DNA of 64,000 bases from Desulfosporosinus orientis DSM 765. Its GTDB lineage: Bacteria; Bacillota; Desulfitobacteriia; Desulfitobacteriales; Desulfitobacteriaceae. Numbering within the stretch: position 1 is the stretch's first letter; each line of letters begins with the position of its first letter. The DNA lies in contig NC_016584.1 in NCBI RefSeq assembly GCF_000235605.1, positions 794,001 to 858,000 of the forward strand. Direction: 5' to 3'. The translations under genes and the position numbers were made by a program. Positions 8,939-16,714 of this stretch are shown here, piece by piece. Below the pieces are notes generated by a model. That model was not told the DNA's origin. It did no database searches and was given only the letters and a program-made list of their open reading frames with translations.

Positions 8939-10390
8939 GTGAACTATTCATTTGTAGCAAATATTCTTGGACGTTTGATGATTGCTTATACTGGATTTAT
9001 GGGAATTCCTTTTGTTGTGGCGGTTATTTATCAGGAAGAGAGTATGTTCTCTTTTGCGCTGTCCCTAATTGTGTCTGTTTTTACAGGACTTGTTTTAAAA
9101 ACCTTTGGCCAAAAAGAAGGTCGTATGGGTGTTCGAGAAGGGTTCGTTGTGGTTGCCGGGGCATGGTTATTGACAGCTTTGATCGGAGCCTTGCCTTATG
9201 CTTTAAGCGGGGCTGTGCCCACCTATCTGGATGGAGTATTTGAAGCCGTTTCCGGTTTCACGACCACTGGAGCAAGTGTTATTGACGCAGTTGAAAGCCT
9301 GCCTAAAAGTGTTCTTCTTTGGCGCAGCCTAACTCATTGGCTCGGAGGTATGGGAATTATCGTTTTGTTTATCGTGTTTTTACCCAACATGACCGGTGCC
9401 GTTCATCTCTTTAATGCTGAGGTTCCCGGTCCGACTTCTGAAAGGGTTCTTCCCAGAATTCGTGATAATGCACTAAAACTTTGGCAAATCTATTTTGGTT
9501 TTACAGTTGTGCAGATAATTCTTTTAATTATAGTGGGTATGAATTGGTTCGATGCTGTCAACCACTCTTTTGCAACCATGGCTACTGGTGGATTTTCAAC
9601 GAAAAATACGAGTATTGCTTACTACGACAATGTCGGGATAGAACTTATAATTATCATTTTTATGATCATAGCAGGAGGAAATTTTGGCCTTTATTTTCAA
9701 GCATGGCGTTCAGGGTTTATGAAAATTATCAAAGATTTGGAATTCCAGTTCTATTTGTTGATTATTGCAGTGTCGACCCTCATCATTGCTTTTAGTTTGT
9801 GGCGGAGTATGGGCGTAGAAGGTGGAAATTCTCTGCGTCAGGCGCTTTTTCAGGTTGTTTCCATTATGACTACGACAGGCTTTGCTTCGGCAGATTTTGA
9901 TAAGTGGCCCGCTGTTTGCAAGATTGTCCTTCTGTGTCTTATGTTTATTGGCGGCAGCGCGGGTTCGACAGCAGGGGGAATAAAAGTATCCAGGATCATT
10001 CTTCTTTTCAAACACAGTTGGGCAGAACTGAGAAGGGCAATCCATCCCAAAGCGGTTATTAATGTACGCTTTGCAAAACGAACGGTAGATCCGGTTATGC
10101 TCAATACAATATCGGTCTTCTTCTTTCTCTTTTTGTCTATTTTTGCATTTGCCTCATTTCTCCTTGCCGCAACAGGGCTGGAACCCCTTGATGCAATGAG
10201 TGCTGTTGTTGTAACTTTGGGAAATGTGGGACCGGGCTTTGGAGTAGTTGGACCTACAACTACCTTTTCTTCTATTAATGCTTTTGGAGAGTGTGTTCTG
10301 ATTATTTGTATGCTCCTTGGTCGATTGGAGCTTTTCACCTTGTTGGTATTGGTCCAACCAGAATTCTGGCGTAGCCGTAAAGGATGGTAG
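8939..10390 (+). CDS. trkH: TrkH, K+ uptake membrane subunit
   Basis: A 483-residue polytopic protein. Four pore-loop segments are visible: AVSGFTTTGASV, FATMATGGFST, VSIMTTTGFAS and VVTLGNVGPGFG. The three TTG/ATG-G type filters and the final GNVGPG are as expected of TrkH/KtrB/HKT channels; the first loops carry the filter Gly. Length and N-terminal helices fit TrkH (about 480) rather than KtrB (about 445). It starts with GTG 8939, preceded by AAGGCGGG, and lies 14 bp after trkA in one operon. K+ transport depends on the TrkA ring. Confidence 0.92.
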   Translation: MNYSFVANILGRLMIAYTGFMGIPFVVAVIYQEESMFSFALSLIVSVFTGLVLKTFGQKEGRMGVREGFVVVAGAWLLTALIGALPYALSGAVPTYLDGVFEAVSGFTTTGASVIDAVESLPKSVLLWRSLTHWLGGMGIIVLFIVFLPNMTGAVHLFNAEVPGPTSERVLPRIRDNALKLWQIYFGFTVVQIILLIIVGMNWFDAVNHSFATMATGGFSTKNTSIAYYDNVGIELIIIIFMIIAGGNFGLYFQAWRSGFMKIIKDLEFQFYLLIIAVSTLIIAFSLWRSMGVEGGNSLRQALFQVVSIMTTTGFASADFDKWPAVCKIVLLCLMFIGGSAGSTAGGIKVSRIILLFKHSWAELRRAIHPKAVINVRFAKRTVDPVMLNTISVFFFLFLSIFAFASFLLAATGLEPLDAMSAVVVTLGNVGPGFGVVGPTTTFSSINAFGECVLIICMLLGRLELFTLLVLVQPEFWRSRKGW

Positions 10391-10400
10391 TATTAGAATT

Positions 10401-10892
10401 ATGGAGATAAGAAAAGCTGAAAAAGAGGATTTTGAGGAAATTTGGTCGATTTTACACGAGGTGTTTTCTAAAGGGGATACGTATACTTTCTCACCCAATA
10501 TTTCTAAGGAAGAAGCTTTCAGTATTTGGATGGAAGTACCCCTTGTTACGTTTGTGGCAGTGGAAAACCATCGTATTATGGGAACTTATTATCTGAAACC
10601 TAATCAACCAACTCTTGGAGCACACGTCTGCAACGCTGGTTATGCAGTAAGAGATGAGGCAAGAGGGAAAGGAATAGGCAGACAGATGTGTTTGCATTCT
10701 TTAAATGAAGCTCGAGGTTATGGCTTTAAGGGAATGCAATATAATTGTGTCGTCAGTACTAATCATATAGCTGTAGAATTATGGAAGAAGTGCGGGTTCA
10801 GCATCGTTGGAACTCTGCTTAAGGCCTTTAATCATCAGAAAAAAGGGTTTGTAGACGCTTTTGTTATGTATCAATGGCTTGAAATGGATTAA
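10401..10892 (+). CDS. GNAT N-acetyltransferase
   Basis: 163 residues. The N-terminus EIRKAEKEDFEEIWSILHEVF is a standard GNAT start. The acetyl-CoA motif is GYAVRDEARGKGIGRQMCLHSL (R-G-K-G-I-G), followed by CVVSTNHIAVELWKKCGF. The C-terminal GTLLKAFNHQKKGFVDAFVMYQWL resembles phosphinothricin/YhhY-type acetyltransferases that act on amino groups of small molecules. It starts 10 bp after trkH and may be read through from that operon; it has no strong SD of its own. The substrate is unknown. Confidence 0.8.
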   Translation: MEIRKAEKEDFEEIWSILHEVFSKGDTYTFSPNISKEEAFSIWMEVPLVTFVAVENHRIMGTYYLKPNQPTLGAHVCNAGYAVRDEARGKGIGRQMCLHSLNEARGYGFKGMQYNCVVSTNHIAVELWKKCGFSIVGTLLKAFNHQKKGFVDAFVMYQWLEMD

Positions 10893-10996
10893 CTCTAATA
10901 TTTATTAAAAAAACGATTAGAGTTGTTTAAAATTTTAAATATGTTATCAACCAGTAACAGACAAGTTGTGTTAATGTTTGTTGCTGGTTTTTTTTA
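10891..10996 (+). terminator. Tandem terminators after the trkAH-GNAT unit
   Basis: A first, weaker stem AACTCTAAT / ATTAGAGTT (10891-10924) overlaps the stop codon. A second, AACCAGTAACAGAC / GTTTGTTGCTGGTT (10949-10989), has 14 pairs with two wobbles and runs into eight T, a clear intrinsic terminator. Confidence 0.85.
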
Positions 10997-11050
10997 ATAC
11001 ATAAATAAGCCTTGTTATCAGCTTAATTGAAAAATATACCATTGAGAACT

Positions 11051-11080
11051 TTGTCACATTATGTTAGATTATCGTAGAAT
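11051..11080 (+). promoter_or_regulatory. Candidate sigma-A promoter of the ferredoxin/NrfD pair
   Basis: TTGTCA (11051-11056), 18 bases, then TAGAAT (11075-11080), about 77 bp before the ATG. It follows a strong terminator, so a new promoter is expected in this gap. It was seen by eye only. Confidence 0.4.
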
Positions 11081-11157
11081 GAGGGATTTTTTGTCTATTT
11101 ATTTTCACGCTTGCAGATACGCAAGTTGCGGTAGATTGCGAAAGGAGCTGTAACAAG

Positions 11158-11823
11158 ATGTCTCAAAATAAACGAGTAACGTTATCCCGACGCAGCTTGA
11201 TAAAAGGCGGAGTTTTACTCGGAACAGTAGCTGCAATCGGTTTTATGCCTGTTAAAATATTGCAGGCTGAAGAAGAAACGGTTGCCTCAAACTCTGAAGG
11301 GAAAACCAGTAAACAAATTGGTTTTTGTTATGATGAGGGCAAGTGTATCCGTTGTCAATCATGTGTGAGGATTTGTCAAGAAACTTACCAGTGGGAGACA
11401 GAAAATCCTTGGAGACGGCTTCTTCAGAACGACAAAGGTGATGCTTTATCCATGAGCTGCAATCATTGTGCTGATCCTGCTTGCGCCAAAGTTTGTCCGG
11501 TTAAAGCCTATACGAAAAGGAAAAGTGACGGTATTGTCGTTCATGATTCCAACAAATGTGTTGGATGCGGATATTGTCTCTATGCCTGTCCTTATCATGC
11601 ACCCCATATTCAGAAAATGACAGGTGCAGTCTCAAAATGCTCTTTTTGTTACCAGCTGCAGGATGCAGGGTCAAGTCCTAAATGCGTAGGGATTTGCCCT
11701 ACTCAGGCTTTGACAATGGGAGATATGAAGGAATTATCTAAAAAAGGAAATCTAAATGTTAAAGGGCTTCCTGATCCTAAGATCACGAATCCCTCCATGG
11801 TTGTAATACCCAAGGAACAATAA
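11158..11823 (+). CDS. Tat-exported four-[4Fe-4S] ferredoxin subunit (NrfC/DmsB/TtrB type)
   Basis: 221 residues. The twin-arginine signal LSRRSLIKGGVLLGTVAAIGF at residues ~9-29 indicates export of the folded protein. Four cluster motifs follow: CIRCQSCVRIC, CNHCADPACAKVCP, CVGCGYCLYACP and CSFCYQ...CVGICP. This is the electron-transfer subunit of the complex iron-sulfur molybdoenzyme group. The next gene, 18 bp downstream, encodes the NrfD quinol-interacting subunit, so electrons would pass between menaquinol and an extracytoplasmic partner. No molybdopterin or haem catalytic subunit is adjacent. Strong SD GAAAGGAG upstream of the ATG. Confidence 0.88.
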   Translation: MSQNKRVTLSRRSLIKGGVLLGTVAAIGFMPVKILQAEEETVASNSEGKTSKQIGFCYDEGKCIRCQSCVRICQETYQWETENPWRRLLQNDKGDALSMSCNHCADPACAKVCPVKAYTKRKSDGIVVHDSNKCVGCGYCLYACPYHAPHIQKMTGAVSKCSFCYQLQDAGSSPKCVGICPTQALTMGDMKELSKKGNLNVKGLPDPKITNPSMVVIPKEQ

Positions 11824-11841
11824 AGAGAGGAGGATTATTTA

Positions 11842-12744
11842 ATGGGACATTGGGGTTGGCTCATTGCTATATACCTTTTTTTAGGAGGTCTTGGTGCCGG
11901 CGCTTATCTGACTTCGTTTGCGGCGGAAAAAGGTCTGCTAGGTAAGGCTACTGATTTAAAAAGGGTGGGTTATTATGTTTCTTCACCCCTTGTAGCGTTT
12001 GGTGCTTTATTATTAGTCACGGATTTGGGACAAGGGTTAAGAAAACCCTGGCTGATTCTTAACATGTTTTCGAATTTTAGGTCAGTTATGACTTGGGGAA
12101 TTTATATTCTCTCTGCCTTCATTCTGATCGGATTTATTAAAGCCTACTTTGTCTGGAAAAAGAAACAAACTCCTGGTGCTTTATCATTAGTGGGTGCTGT
12201 TCTGGCCGTAGCGACGGCAGCTTATACTGGAATGCTTTTAGCAGTAGTACAAGGGGTTCCTTTCTGGAATTCCTATCTAATGCCTGTCATCTTCGTAGTG
12301 TCAGCCCTTTCGACAGGTTTATCCTTAACTTTGTTACTTGCACATTTCTTCGAGAAACACCATACACATGAAGTGTTTGTTTCCAAAGTTCATCTCTGGT
12401 TAGTTAGCCTTGAAATTATTTTCCTGGCGGCTTTCTTTGCCCTTATCTATTCGGGTGGGCAAGGGGCTGCGAAATTATCTGCAAACTTACTGCTGATGCA
12501 ATCTCTTTCCTTACCTTTTTGGGCATTACTCGTTTTCATAGGTTTAATTGGACCCTTGGCATTTTATGTTCTTCAATCCCGCTCTCAAAGCTTTGCTTCT
12601 GATGGGCCGCCCCATAGAGTGGATAGGGTTAAAGGCCAATGGATCTCTTTGGTTTGTGACGGAGCAGTTCTAATTGGTGGATTGACCTTGAGATGTTTGA
12701 TAGTTTTTGCAGCACTTCCGGTTTGGAACGGCTTATTGGGTTAA
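11842..12744 (+). CDS. NrfD/PsrC-family quinol-interacting membrane subunit
   Basis: A 300-residue integral membrane protein with about eight hydrophobic segments. The N-terminus WGWLIAIYLFLGGLGAGAY is the characteristic NrfD/PsrC start (the LFLGGxGAG motif), with a TDLGQGLRKPWLIL loop after helix two. These proteins hold the quinol site and deliver electrons through the partner ferredoxin. It pairs with the Tat ferredoxin just upstream, with SD GAGAGGAGG. Menaquinone made by the futalosine route (mqnB, mqnD nearby) would be the natural donor. The terminal acceptor is not evident. Confidence 0.88.
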   Translation: MGHWGWLIAIYLFLGGLGAGAYLTSFAAEKGLLGKATDLKRVGYYVSSPLVAFGALLLVTDLGQGLRKPWLILNMFSNFRSVMTWGIYILSAFILIGFIKAYFVWKKKQTPGALSLVGAVLAVATAAYTGMLLAVVQGVPFWNSYLMPVIFVVSALSTGLSLTLLLAHFFEKHHTHEVFVSKVHLWLVSLEIIFLAAFFALIYSGGQGAAKLSANLLLMQSLSLPFWALLVFIGLIGPLAFYVLQSRSQSFASDGPPHRVDRVKGQWISLVCDGAVLIGGLTLRCLIVFAALPVWNGLLG

Positions 12745-12765
12745 TTGTAATCCTTGAATCTCTGA

Positions 12766-12793
12766 GGAGGAAAGTTGGACTTTCCTCCTTTTT
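12766..12793 (+). terminator. Intrinsic terminator after the NrfD gene
   Basis: GGAGGAAAG / TTGGA / CTTTCCTCC is a perfect 9-bp stem followed by five T. Confidence 0.88.
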
Positions 12794-12918
12794 CTTAGGG
12801 TAAGTTGGAGTTTGATCATAAATACGGTATTATTATGAATATGGAAGTTCAAAGTGGTTTGCCTCATTTGGAAAAAATTTAAAATTAATATAGCTCAAGA
12901 AAGGCGTGAGATTACAAG

Positions 12919-13548
12919 ATGGTACTTAAAGCACAGCGCATTTACTCTGAACAGTGGAACCTCTCTGAGGAAGATATTAATAGTCTTTTTCCTATTAAAG
13001 AATTGGCTGCTGAAATCGGCAAGGATCCTGGCATAAAGGTGCTGCGTGATGATGAGATAAGGCTGCAGTATCCGGGACAATATAATATTTCTGTTCAGGC
13101 AAGGGCCTATAATCAGAGGCTTGTGGAGCTTTTGCAGGAATATTACAGTAATCATAGCAATAGTCCGGAGCTTGCTGCATTACTGGGTGTAGAATTGCCG
13201 CAGATAATGTGGGTGGATACATTAGGTTATGAAGAACCCATTATTAGCTTGCATATATCAAAACTCAACAAACAAGAAGTATTCATTAATGATATTGTAT
13301 TAGTTAAAAATGAGGACTATGATCTTTTGAGTGAAGGAGTTATTGATACTGTGCTCAATAACTTGAGAAAATTTGCTAAAAAGCAAGGAGCTAAGTACTT
13401 ATCAGGATATGCCGCTAATCGCAGCACTCTGAATCTTTTGAAAAGCAAAGGGTTTGAGGAAGATAAGAGAGAAACTAATGGCAATGATTATTTATGGAGA
13501 TTAGCTTCTATCAGAGGTGAACAATTGCCCTTCTATGAAGAGCTGTAA
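12919..13548 (+). CDS. Hypothetical protein with degenerate GNAT-like C-terminal half
   Basis: 209 residues, not recognised as a known family. Residues ~1-95 are charged and helical. From ~105 the pattern resembles a GNAT fold: two strands (PIISLHISKL, VFINDIVLV), a helix (LSEGVIDTVLNNLRKFAKKQG), then KYLSGYAANRSTLNLLKSKGFEE, which looks like the beta5-alpha4 end of an acetyltransferase. The usual (Q/R)xxGx(G/A) acetyl-CoA loop is not seen, so catalysis is doubtful. Its TAA is only 2 bp from the ATG of the selenoprotein gene, so the two are probably translationally coupled and may work together. The start is ATG 12919; the SD is weak. Confidence 0.7.
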   Translation: MVLKAQRIYSEQWNLSEEDINSLFPIKELAAEIGKDPGIKVLRDDEIRLQYPGQYNISVQARAYNQRLVELLQEYYSNHSNSPELAALLGVELPQIMWVDTLGYEEPIISLHISKLNKQEVFINDIVLVKNEDYDLLSEGVIDTVLNNLRKFAKKQGAKYLSGYAANRSTLNLLKSKGFEEDKRETNGNDYLWRLASIRGEQLPFYEEL

Positions 13549-13550
13549 TC

Positions 13551-14159
13551 ATGACAAATAAGATAATTGTTTTCTCGGATTTTTTGTGACCTTTTTGTAT
13601 GATAGGGAAAGTCCCCCTTGACCAGTTGGCCAAGGACAAAAATCTAAGCATTGAGTGGAAGGCTTATGAGTTGAGGCCGGAGGATATTGAACTTCCCGAA
13701 AAATCTCCGGAATATGTAAAGAAGGCGAAAAAGGGCCTTGAAGCATTAGGGAAAAAGCACGGACTCTATATGACCTTTAATGAAAAGAGCAAACATTCAA
13801 GATTAGCTTTAGAAGGTTCTAAGTATGCAGAAGAAAAAGGGTATGGCAACGCATATCATGATGCTGTCTTCGCTGCCCAATTTCAAGAACAAAAAGATAT
13901 TAATGATTTACAAGTTTTAACAGAGTTGGCTGAACAGATAGGATTGGACAAACAAGAGTTTAGAGAAGTTCTTGTCGGGAGACGATATAAAGAAGCTGTG
14001 AGCCAAGATGTTGAAGAAGCTATGCAGCTTGGAATTCAAAGTGTTCCTTGTTTCATAGTCGATGGACGTGCTATCCATGGGGCTCAGAGTTATGAAGCTC
14101 TTGAAAAATTTTTTCAGGGTATAGAAAATGGATTTCCTCTGGATATCAATGGATTGTAA
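13551..14159 (+). CDS. DsbA/FrnE-family oxidoreductase, probable selenoprotein (U-P-F-C active site)
   Basis: Read from ATG 13551, the frame runs MTNKIIVFSDFL-TGA-PFCMIGK and then stays open to 14159: 202 residues with TGA at codon 13. In FrnE-type DsbA proteins this position is the first Cys of the C-P-(F/W)-C redox site ('SDFvCPfCyIGK'), so the TGA most likely encodes selenocysteine and gives U13-P-F-C16. The rest matches the family throughout: WKAYELRPE, the helical insert, and the cis-Pro loop IQSVPCFIVDGRAIHGAQ near the C-terminus. Gene finders that stop at TGA would start at ATG 13599 and lose the active site. A hairpin suited to a bacterial SECIS follows the TGA. It is likely a thiol/selenol-disulfide oxidoreductase; no signal peptide, so cytoplasmic. 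The alternative, a nonsense-mutated pseudogene, is less likely because only this one redox codon is changed. Confidence 0.85.
13587..13635 (+). promoter_or_regulatory. Candidate bacterial SECIS element at the Sec codon
   Basis: TGA at 13587-13589 is followed by a hairpin CCTTG-A-CC / AGTT / GG-C-CAAGG (13616-13635): seven pairs with one A/C mismatch and a 4-base loop whose G lies 36 bases after the TGA. A nearer alternative is AGGG / AAAGTCC / CCCT (13604-13617), with loop G 22 bases away. Both fall within the usual distance for SelB-dependent SECIS loops in bacteria. Which one folds was not computed. Confidence 0.55.
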
Positions 14160-14241
14160 TAATGATTTCAGAAACTTGGGTAAGAAAAAGTGTGAGAGGA
14201 GAAGGTTAGAATTTTCCAAGTTATTTTAACCGGGTATTAAA

Positions 14242-14952
14242 ATGACATTAACTGACGACGATAAGAAGGTATTAAAAGGTCGAGGATTTATCTCCTATAA
14301 AGACGGCATCCATTTCTCTTGCAGAGTTATGATTGAAGCAGGGAGATTAACTGCACAGGAATCTCGTAAGATTACAGATATATGCGAGAAATATGGCAGA
14401 GGTTACTTTACTCTAACTCAGCGCTTAAATGTAGAGATTCCTTGGCTGAAGTATCAGGATCTGGAAAGTGTCGCTAGAGAACTTAAGGAAGCGGGTTTAT
14501 CCAGCGGAAGCACTGGAATGAGGGCCAGACCTGCTCTTACCTGTAAAGGAGATGTATGTCAGGTCAGCCTTTTTAATACCGAAGAAGTTGCTCGGCAAAT
14601 TAATGAAAAGTTTTATCGCGGAAAATATGATGTTACTTTGCCCAACAAATTTCGTGTTACGATAAGCGGATGCAGAAACGGCTGCTCTAAGCCCCAGATT
14701 GGCTGTATCGGCCTGCTAGGGCGTAAGCCGGGTCAAGTTGCTATTTTCATCGGAGGAATGTTTGCCAAAGAACAGTTCATTGGTAAAGAATTACCGGGTT
14801 TATATTCTATTGATGAGGCCCTAGAGGTTATTGACAAGGCTATGGAGTATTATAGAGAAAATGGGCTCAAAGGCGAACGCTTTGCTAAAACAGTAGAGAG
14901 AATTGGTTTTGACACTGTGGCAAGCTATTTAACTCTTAAAGCGAGGGAGTAA
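14242..14952 (+). CDS. Single-module siroheme / [4Fe-4S] sulfite-nitrite reductase-like protein
   Basis: 236 residues: an N-terminal ferredoxin-like half domain (with GRGYFTLTQRLNVEIPWL, the NIR/SIR signature) and one siroheme-[4Fe-4S] domain. The cluster cysteines are TCKGDVC and SGCRNGCSKPQ, i.e. C-x4-C ... C-x3-C. Full-length reductases have two such modules, so this is about half size, like the small anaerobic sulfite reductases of sulfate reducers and clostridia. Arg/Lys residues for siroheme and anion binding are present (MRARPALTCKG; FRVTISGC). No ferredoxin or flavin partner is adjacent. It may reduce sulfite or nitrite, or act in sulfur or haem metabolism; which is not evident. It starts 82 bp after the selenoprotein gene and ends 4 bp before mqnB. 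Confidence 0.8.
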   Translation: MTLTDDDKKVLKGRGFISYKDGIHFSCRVMIEAGRLTAQESRKITDICEKYGRGYFTLTQRLNVEIPWLKYQDLESVARELKEAGLSSGSTGMRARPALTCKGDVCQVSLFNTEEVARQINEKFYRGKYDVTLPNKFRVTISGCRNGCSKPQIGCIGLLGRKPGQVAIFIGGMFAKEQFIGKELPGLYSIDEALEVIDKAMEYYRENGLKGERFAKTVERIGFDTVASYLTLKARE

Positions 14953-14956
14953 TTAC

Positions 14957-15661
14957 TTGAGCTTTGAAGCAAACTATAACCAATTTACAGATTTCATTCC
15001 TTGGAGTCAGCAATCCCCATTACGGGTATTAGTTGTGACTGCTGCCTTGCCGGAGCGGGATGCCGTATTACGGGGACTAAAGAGTGACCCGAGGTTTGAG
15101 GTTTTGTTAGGCGGCGTGGGGCCTGTTGCAGCGGGAGTGAATACGAGCAGAGCATTAGCTGCAGCTAATTACAATTTAGTGATCAGTGCAGGTTTTGCCG
15201 GAGGTTTTCCGAACAGAGCTGAGGTAGGTTCTGTTGTGGTAGGGACAGAGATCGTTGCTGCTGACTTAGGGGCAGAGACACCGGAAGGGTTTAGCAGCTT
15301 GAATGAATTAGGATTTGGTTCGACTTGTATCCGGACAGACAAGGGTTTAGTAGACTATGTTACCAAAGCATTAGTTAAAGCTAAGCTGAGAGTATTCAAT
15401 GGCCCGGTGCTTACAGTTTCGACAGTTACCGGCACAGCTGAGACTGCAAAAGAAATGATGGCTCGAATCCCCAGAGCTGCTGCTGAAGCCATGGAAGGGT
15501 ATGGAGTGGGATTTGCCGCTTTAGATCAGGGATTGCCCGTAATAGAAGTTAGGGCAATCTCAAACATGGTGGGTCCGCGCAATCGTTCTGCATGGCGGAT
15601 AAGAGAAGCTCTTGAAGTCTTGGAAGCCGTTTTTCAAGTTTTATCGGAGGTTTCAATATGA
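14957..15661 (+). CDS. mqnB: Futalosine hydrolase MqnB
   Basis: 234 residues of the nucleoside phosphorylase / MTA-SAH nucleosidase fold. The N-terminal VLVVTAALPERDAVLRGL, ISAGFAGGF, and the late AEAMEGYGVGFAA with catalytic-site Glu-Met-Glu type residues and EVRAISN are typical of MqnB, which releases hypoxanthine from futalosine in the alternative menaquinone pathway. The start is TTG 14957. The stop overlaps the mqnD start by four bases (ATGA), so the two are coupled. mqnA, mqnC and mqnE are not in the window. Confidence 0.9.
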   Translation: MSFEANYNQFTDFIPWSQQSPLRVLVVTAALPERDAVLRGLKSDPRFEVLLGGVGPVAAGVNTSRALAAANYNLVISAGFAGGFPNRAEVGSVVVGTEIVAADLGAETPEGFSSLNELGFGSTCIRTDKGLVDYVTKALVKAKLRVFNGPVLTVSTVTGTAETAKEMMARIPRAAAEAMEGYGVGFAALDQGLPVIEVRAISNMVGPRNRSAWRIREALEVLEAVFQVLSEVSI

Positions 15662-16500
15662 AAGTTACATTTTCACCTTGTCCTAATGATACATTTGTCT
15701 TTCATGCCTGGGTACACGGTTTAATACCGGGGGCTCCTAAGATTGATGTGACTTATGCCGATATTGATATTACGAACAATTTAGCCGCCGGCCCTAATGG
15801 ACCGGATATTGTTAAGATTTCCTATGCTGCCCTGCCTTGGGTTTTGTCAGAGTATGCCTTGCTGCCTTGTGGGGGCGCTTTGGGGAAAGGGTGTGGCCCT
15901 CTATTGCTGACTTCTGACAGGTCAGACAGTATCAATCCGGCAAAGCTGCATACGAGTCGAGTTGCTGTTCCCAGCGTACGATCCACTGCTTATTTACTTT
16001 TTCGCCTATGGGCAGCGCAAAACGTTCCAGGTGGGATAGGAGAGATTATAGTTCTTCCCTTTCATGAGATCATGCCGGCTGTTCGCGACGGGTTGGTGGA
16101 TGCTGGACTTGTTATTCATGAGGCGCGTTTTACGTATCCTTCATTCGGCTTGATGCAAATGGTCGATTTAGGGAATTGGTGGGAGAAAGAGACGGACCTG
16201 CCGATTCCGCTGGGAGCAATCATTGCTAGGCGAAGGTTAGACCTATCAGAAATTACACACTGGATTCAGGCATCAGTCAGATATGCCTGGGCTCATCCCA
16301 TGGAATCAAAGGATTATGTACTGCAGCACAGTCAGGAGCTATCCTCTGAAGTGACTCAAGCCCATATTAAGCTTTATGTTAATAACTACACCGAAAATAT
16401 CGGCAAGACAGGTTATAAAGCAGTGGGGACTCTTTTGACGAGAGCTGCTCAAGAAGGGCTAGTTCCAGAGGTGGACTTAAAAGAGCTTAATTTATTCTAA
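15658..16500 (+). CDS. mqnD: 1,4-dihydroxy-6-naphthoate synthase MqnD
   Basis: 280 residues with the periplasmic-binding-protein-like fold of the MqnA/MqnD family. The opening FSPCPNDTFVFHAWVHGL is diagnostic of MqnD (SPCPNDTFxF), and DVTYADIDITNNLA, HEARFTYP and GAIIARR follow in order. It converts cyclic de-hypoxanthine futalosine to 1,4-dihydroxy-6-naphthoate in the futalosine menaquinone pathway. It overlaps mqnB by 4 bp. The presence of MqnB and MqnD argues that the host makes menaquinone without the MenF/D/H/C/E/B route. The clear terminator after it ends the unit. Confidence 0.93.
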   Translation: MKVTFSPCPNDTFVFHAWVHGLIPGAPKIDVTYADIDITNNLAAGPNGPDIVKISYAALPWVLSEYALLPCGGALGKGCGPLLLTSDRSDSINPAKLHTSRVAVPSVRSTAYLLFRLWAAQNVPGGIGEIIVLPFHEIMPAVRDGLVDAGLVIHEARFTYPSFGLMQMVDLGNWWEKETDLPIPLGAIIARRRLDLSEITHWIQASVRYAWAHPMESKDYVLQHSQELSSEVTQAHIKLYVNNYTENIGKTGYKAVGTLLTRAAQEGLVPEVDLKELNLF

Positions 16501-16525
16501 TCTAAAATAAGTAAAGACATTTCTT

Positions 16526-16561
16526 ACAAGCGTTCCTTGTTTCAGAGCGCTTGTTTTTTTG
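16526..16561 (+). terminator. Intrinsic terminator after mqnD
   Basis: ACAAGCG / 15-base loop / CGCTTGT followed by a run of seven T. Confidence 0.8.
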
Positions 16562-16714
16562 TGTTGAGGGGATATGATACTGCCTCTGTTGAAGTTGGAC
16601 AAAAGTTGGACTATATCTTTGAATTAATAGTGAAAAAAATTTCAGCAAAGGATGGAATGATATACCAATAGAACCATTAAACGCATATAGTGAAGTTAAG
16701 GAGGTGAGTTTCTA

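Noticed and set aside
9850-10338. 162-codon minus-strand open frame inside trkH
   Set aside because: Antisense to the conserved pore loops of TrkH; Arg/Pro-rich translation typical of a shadow frame.
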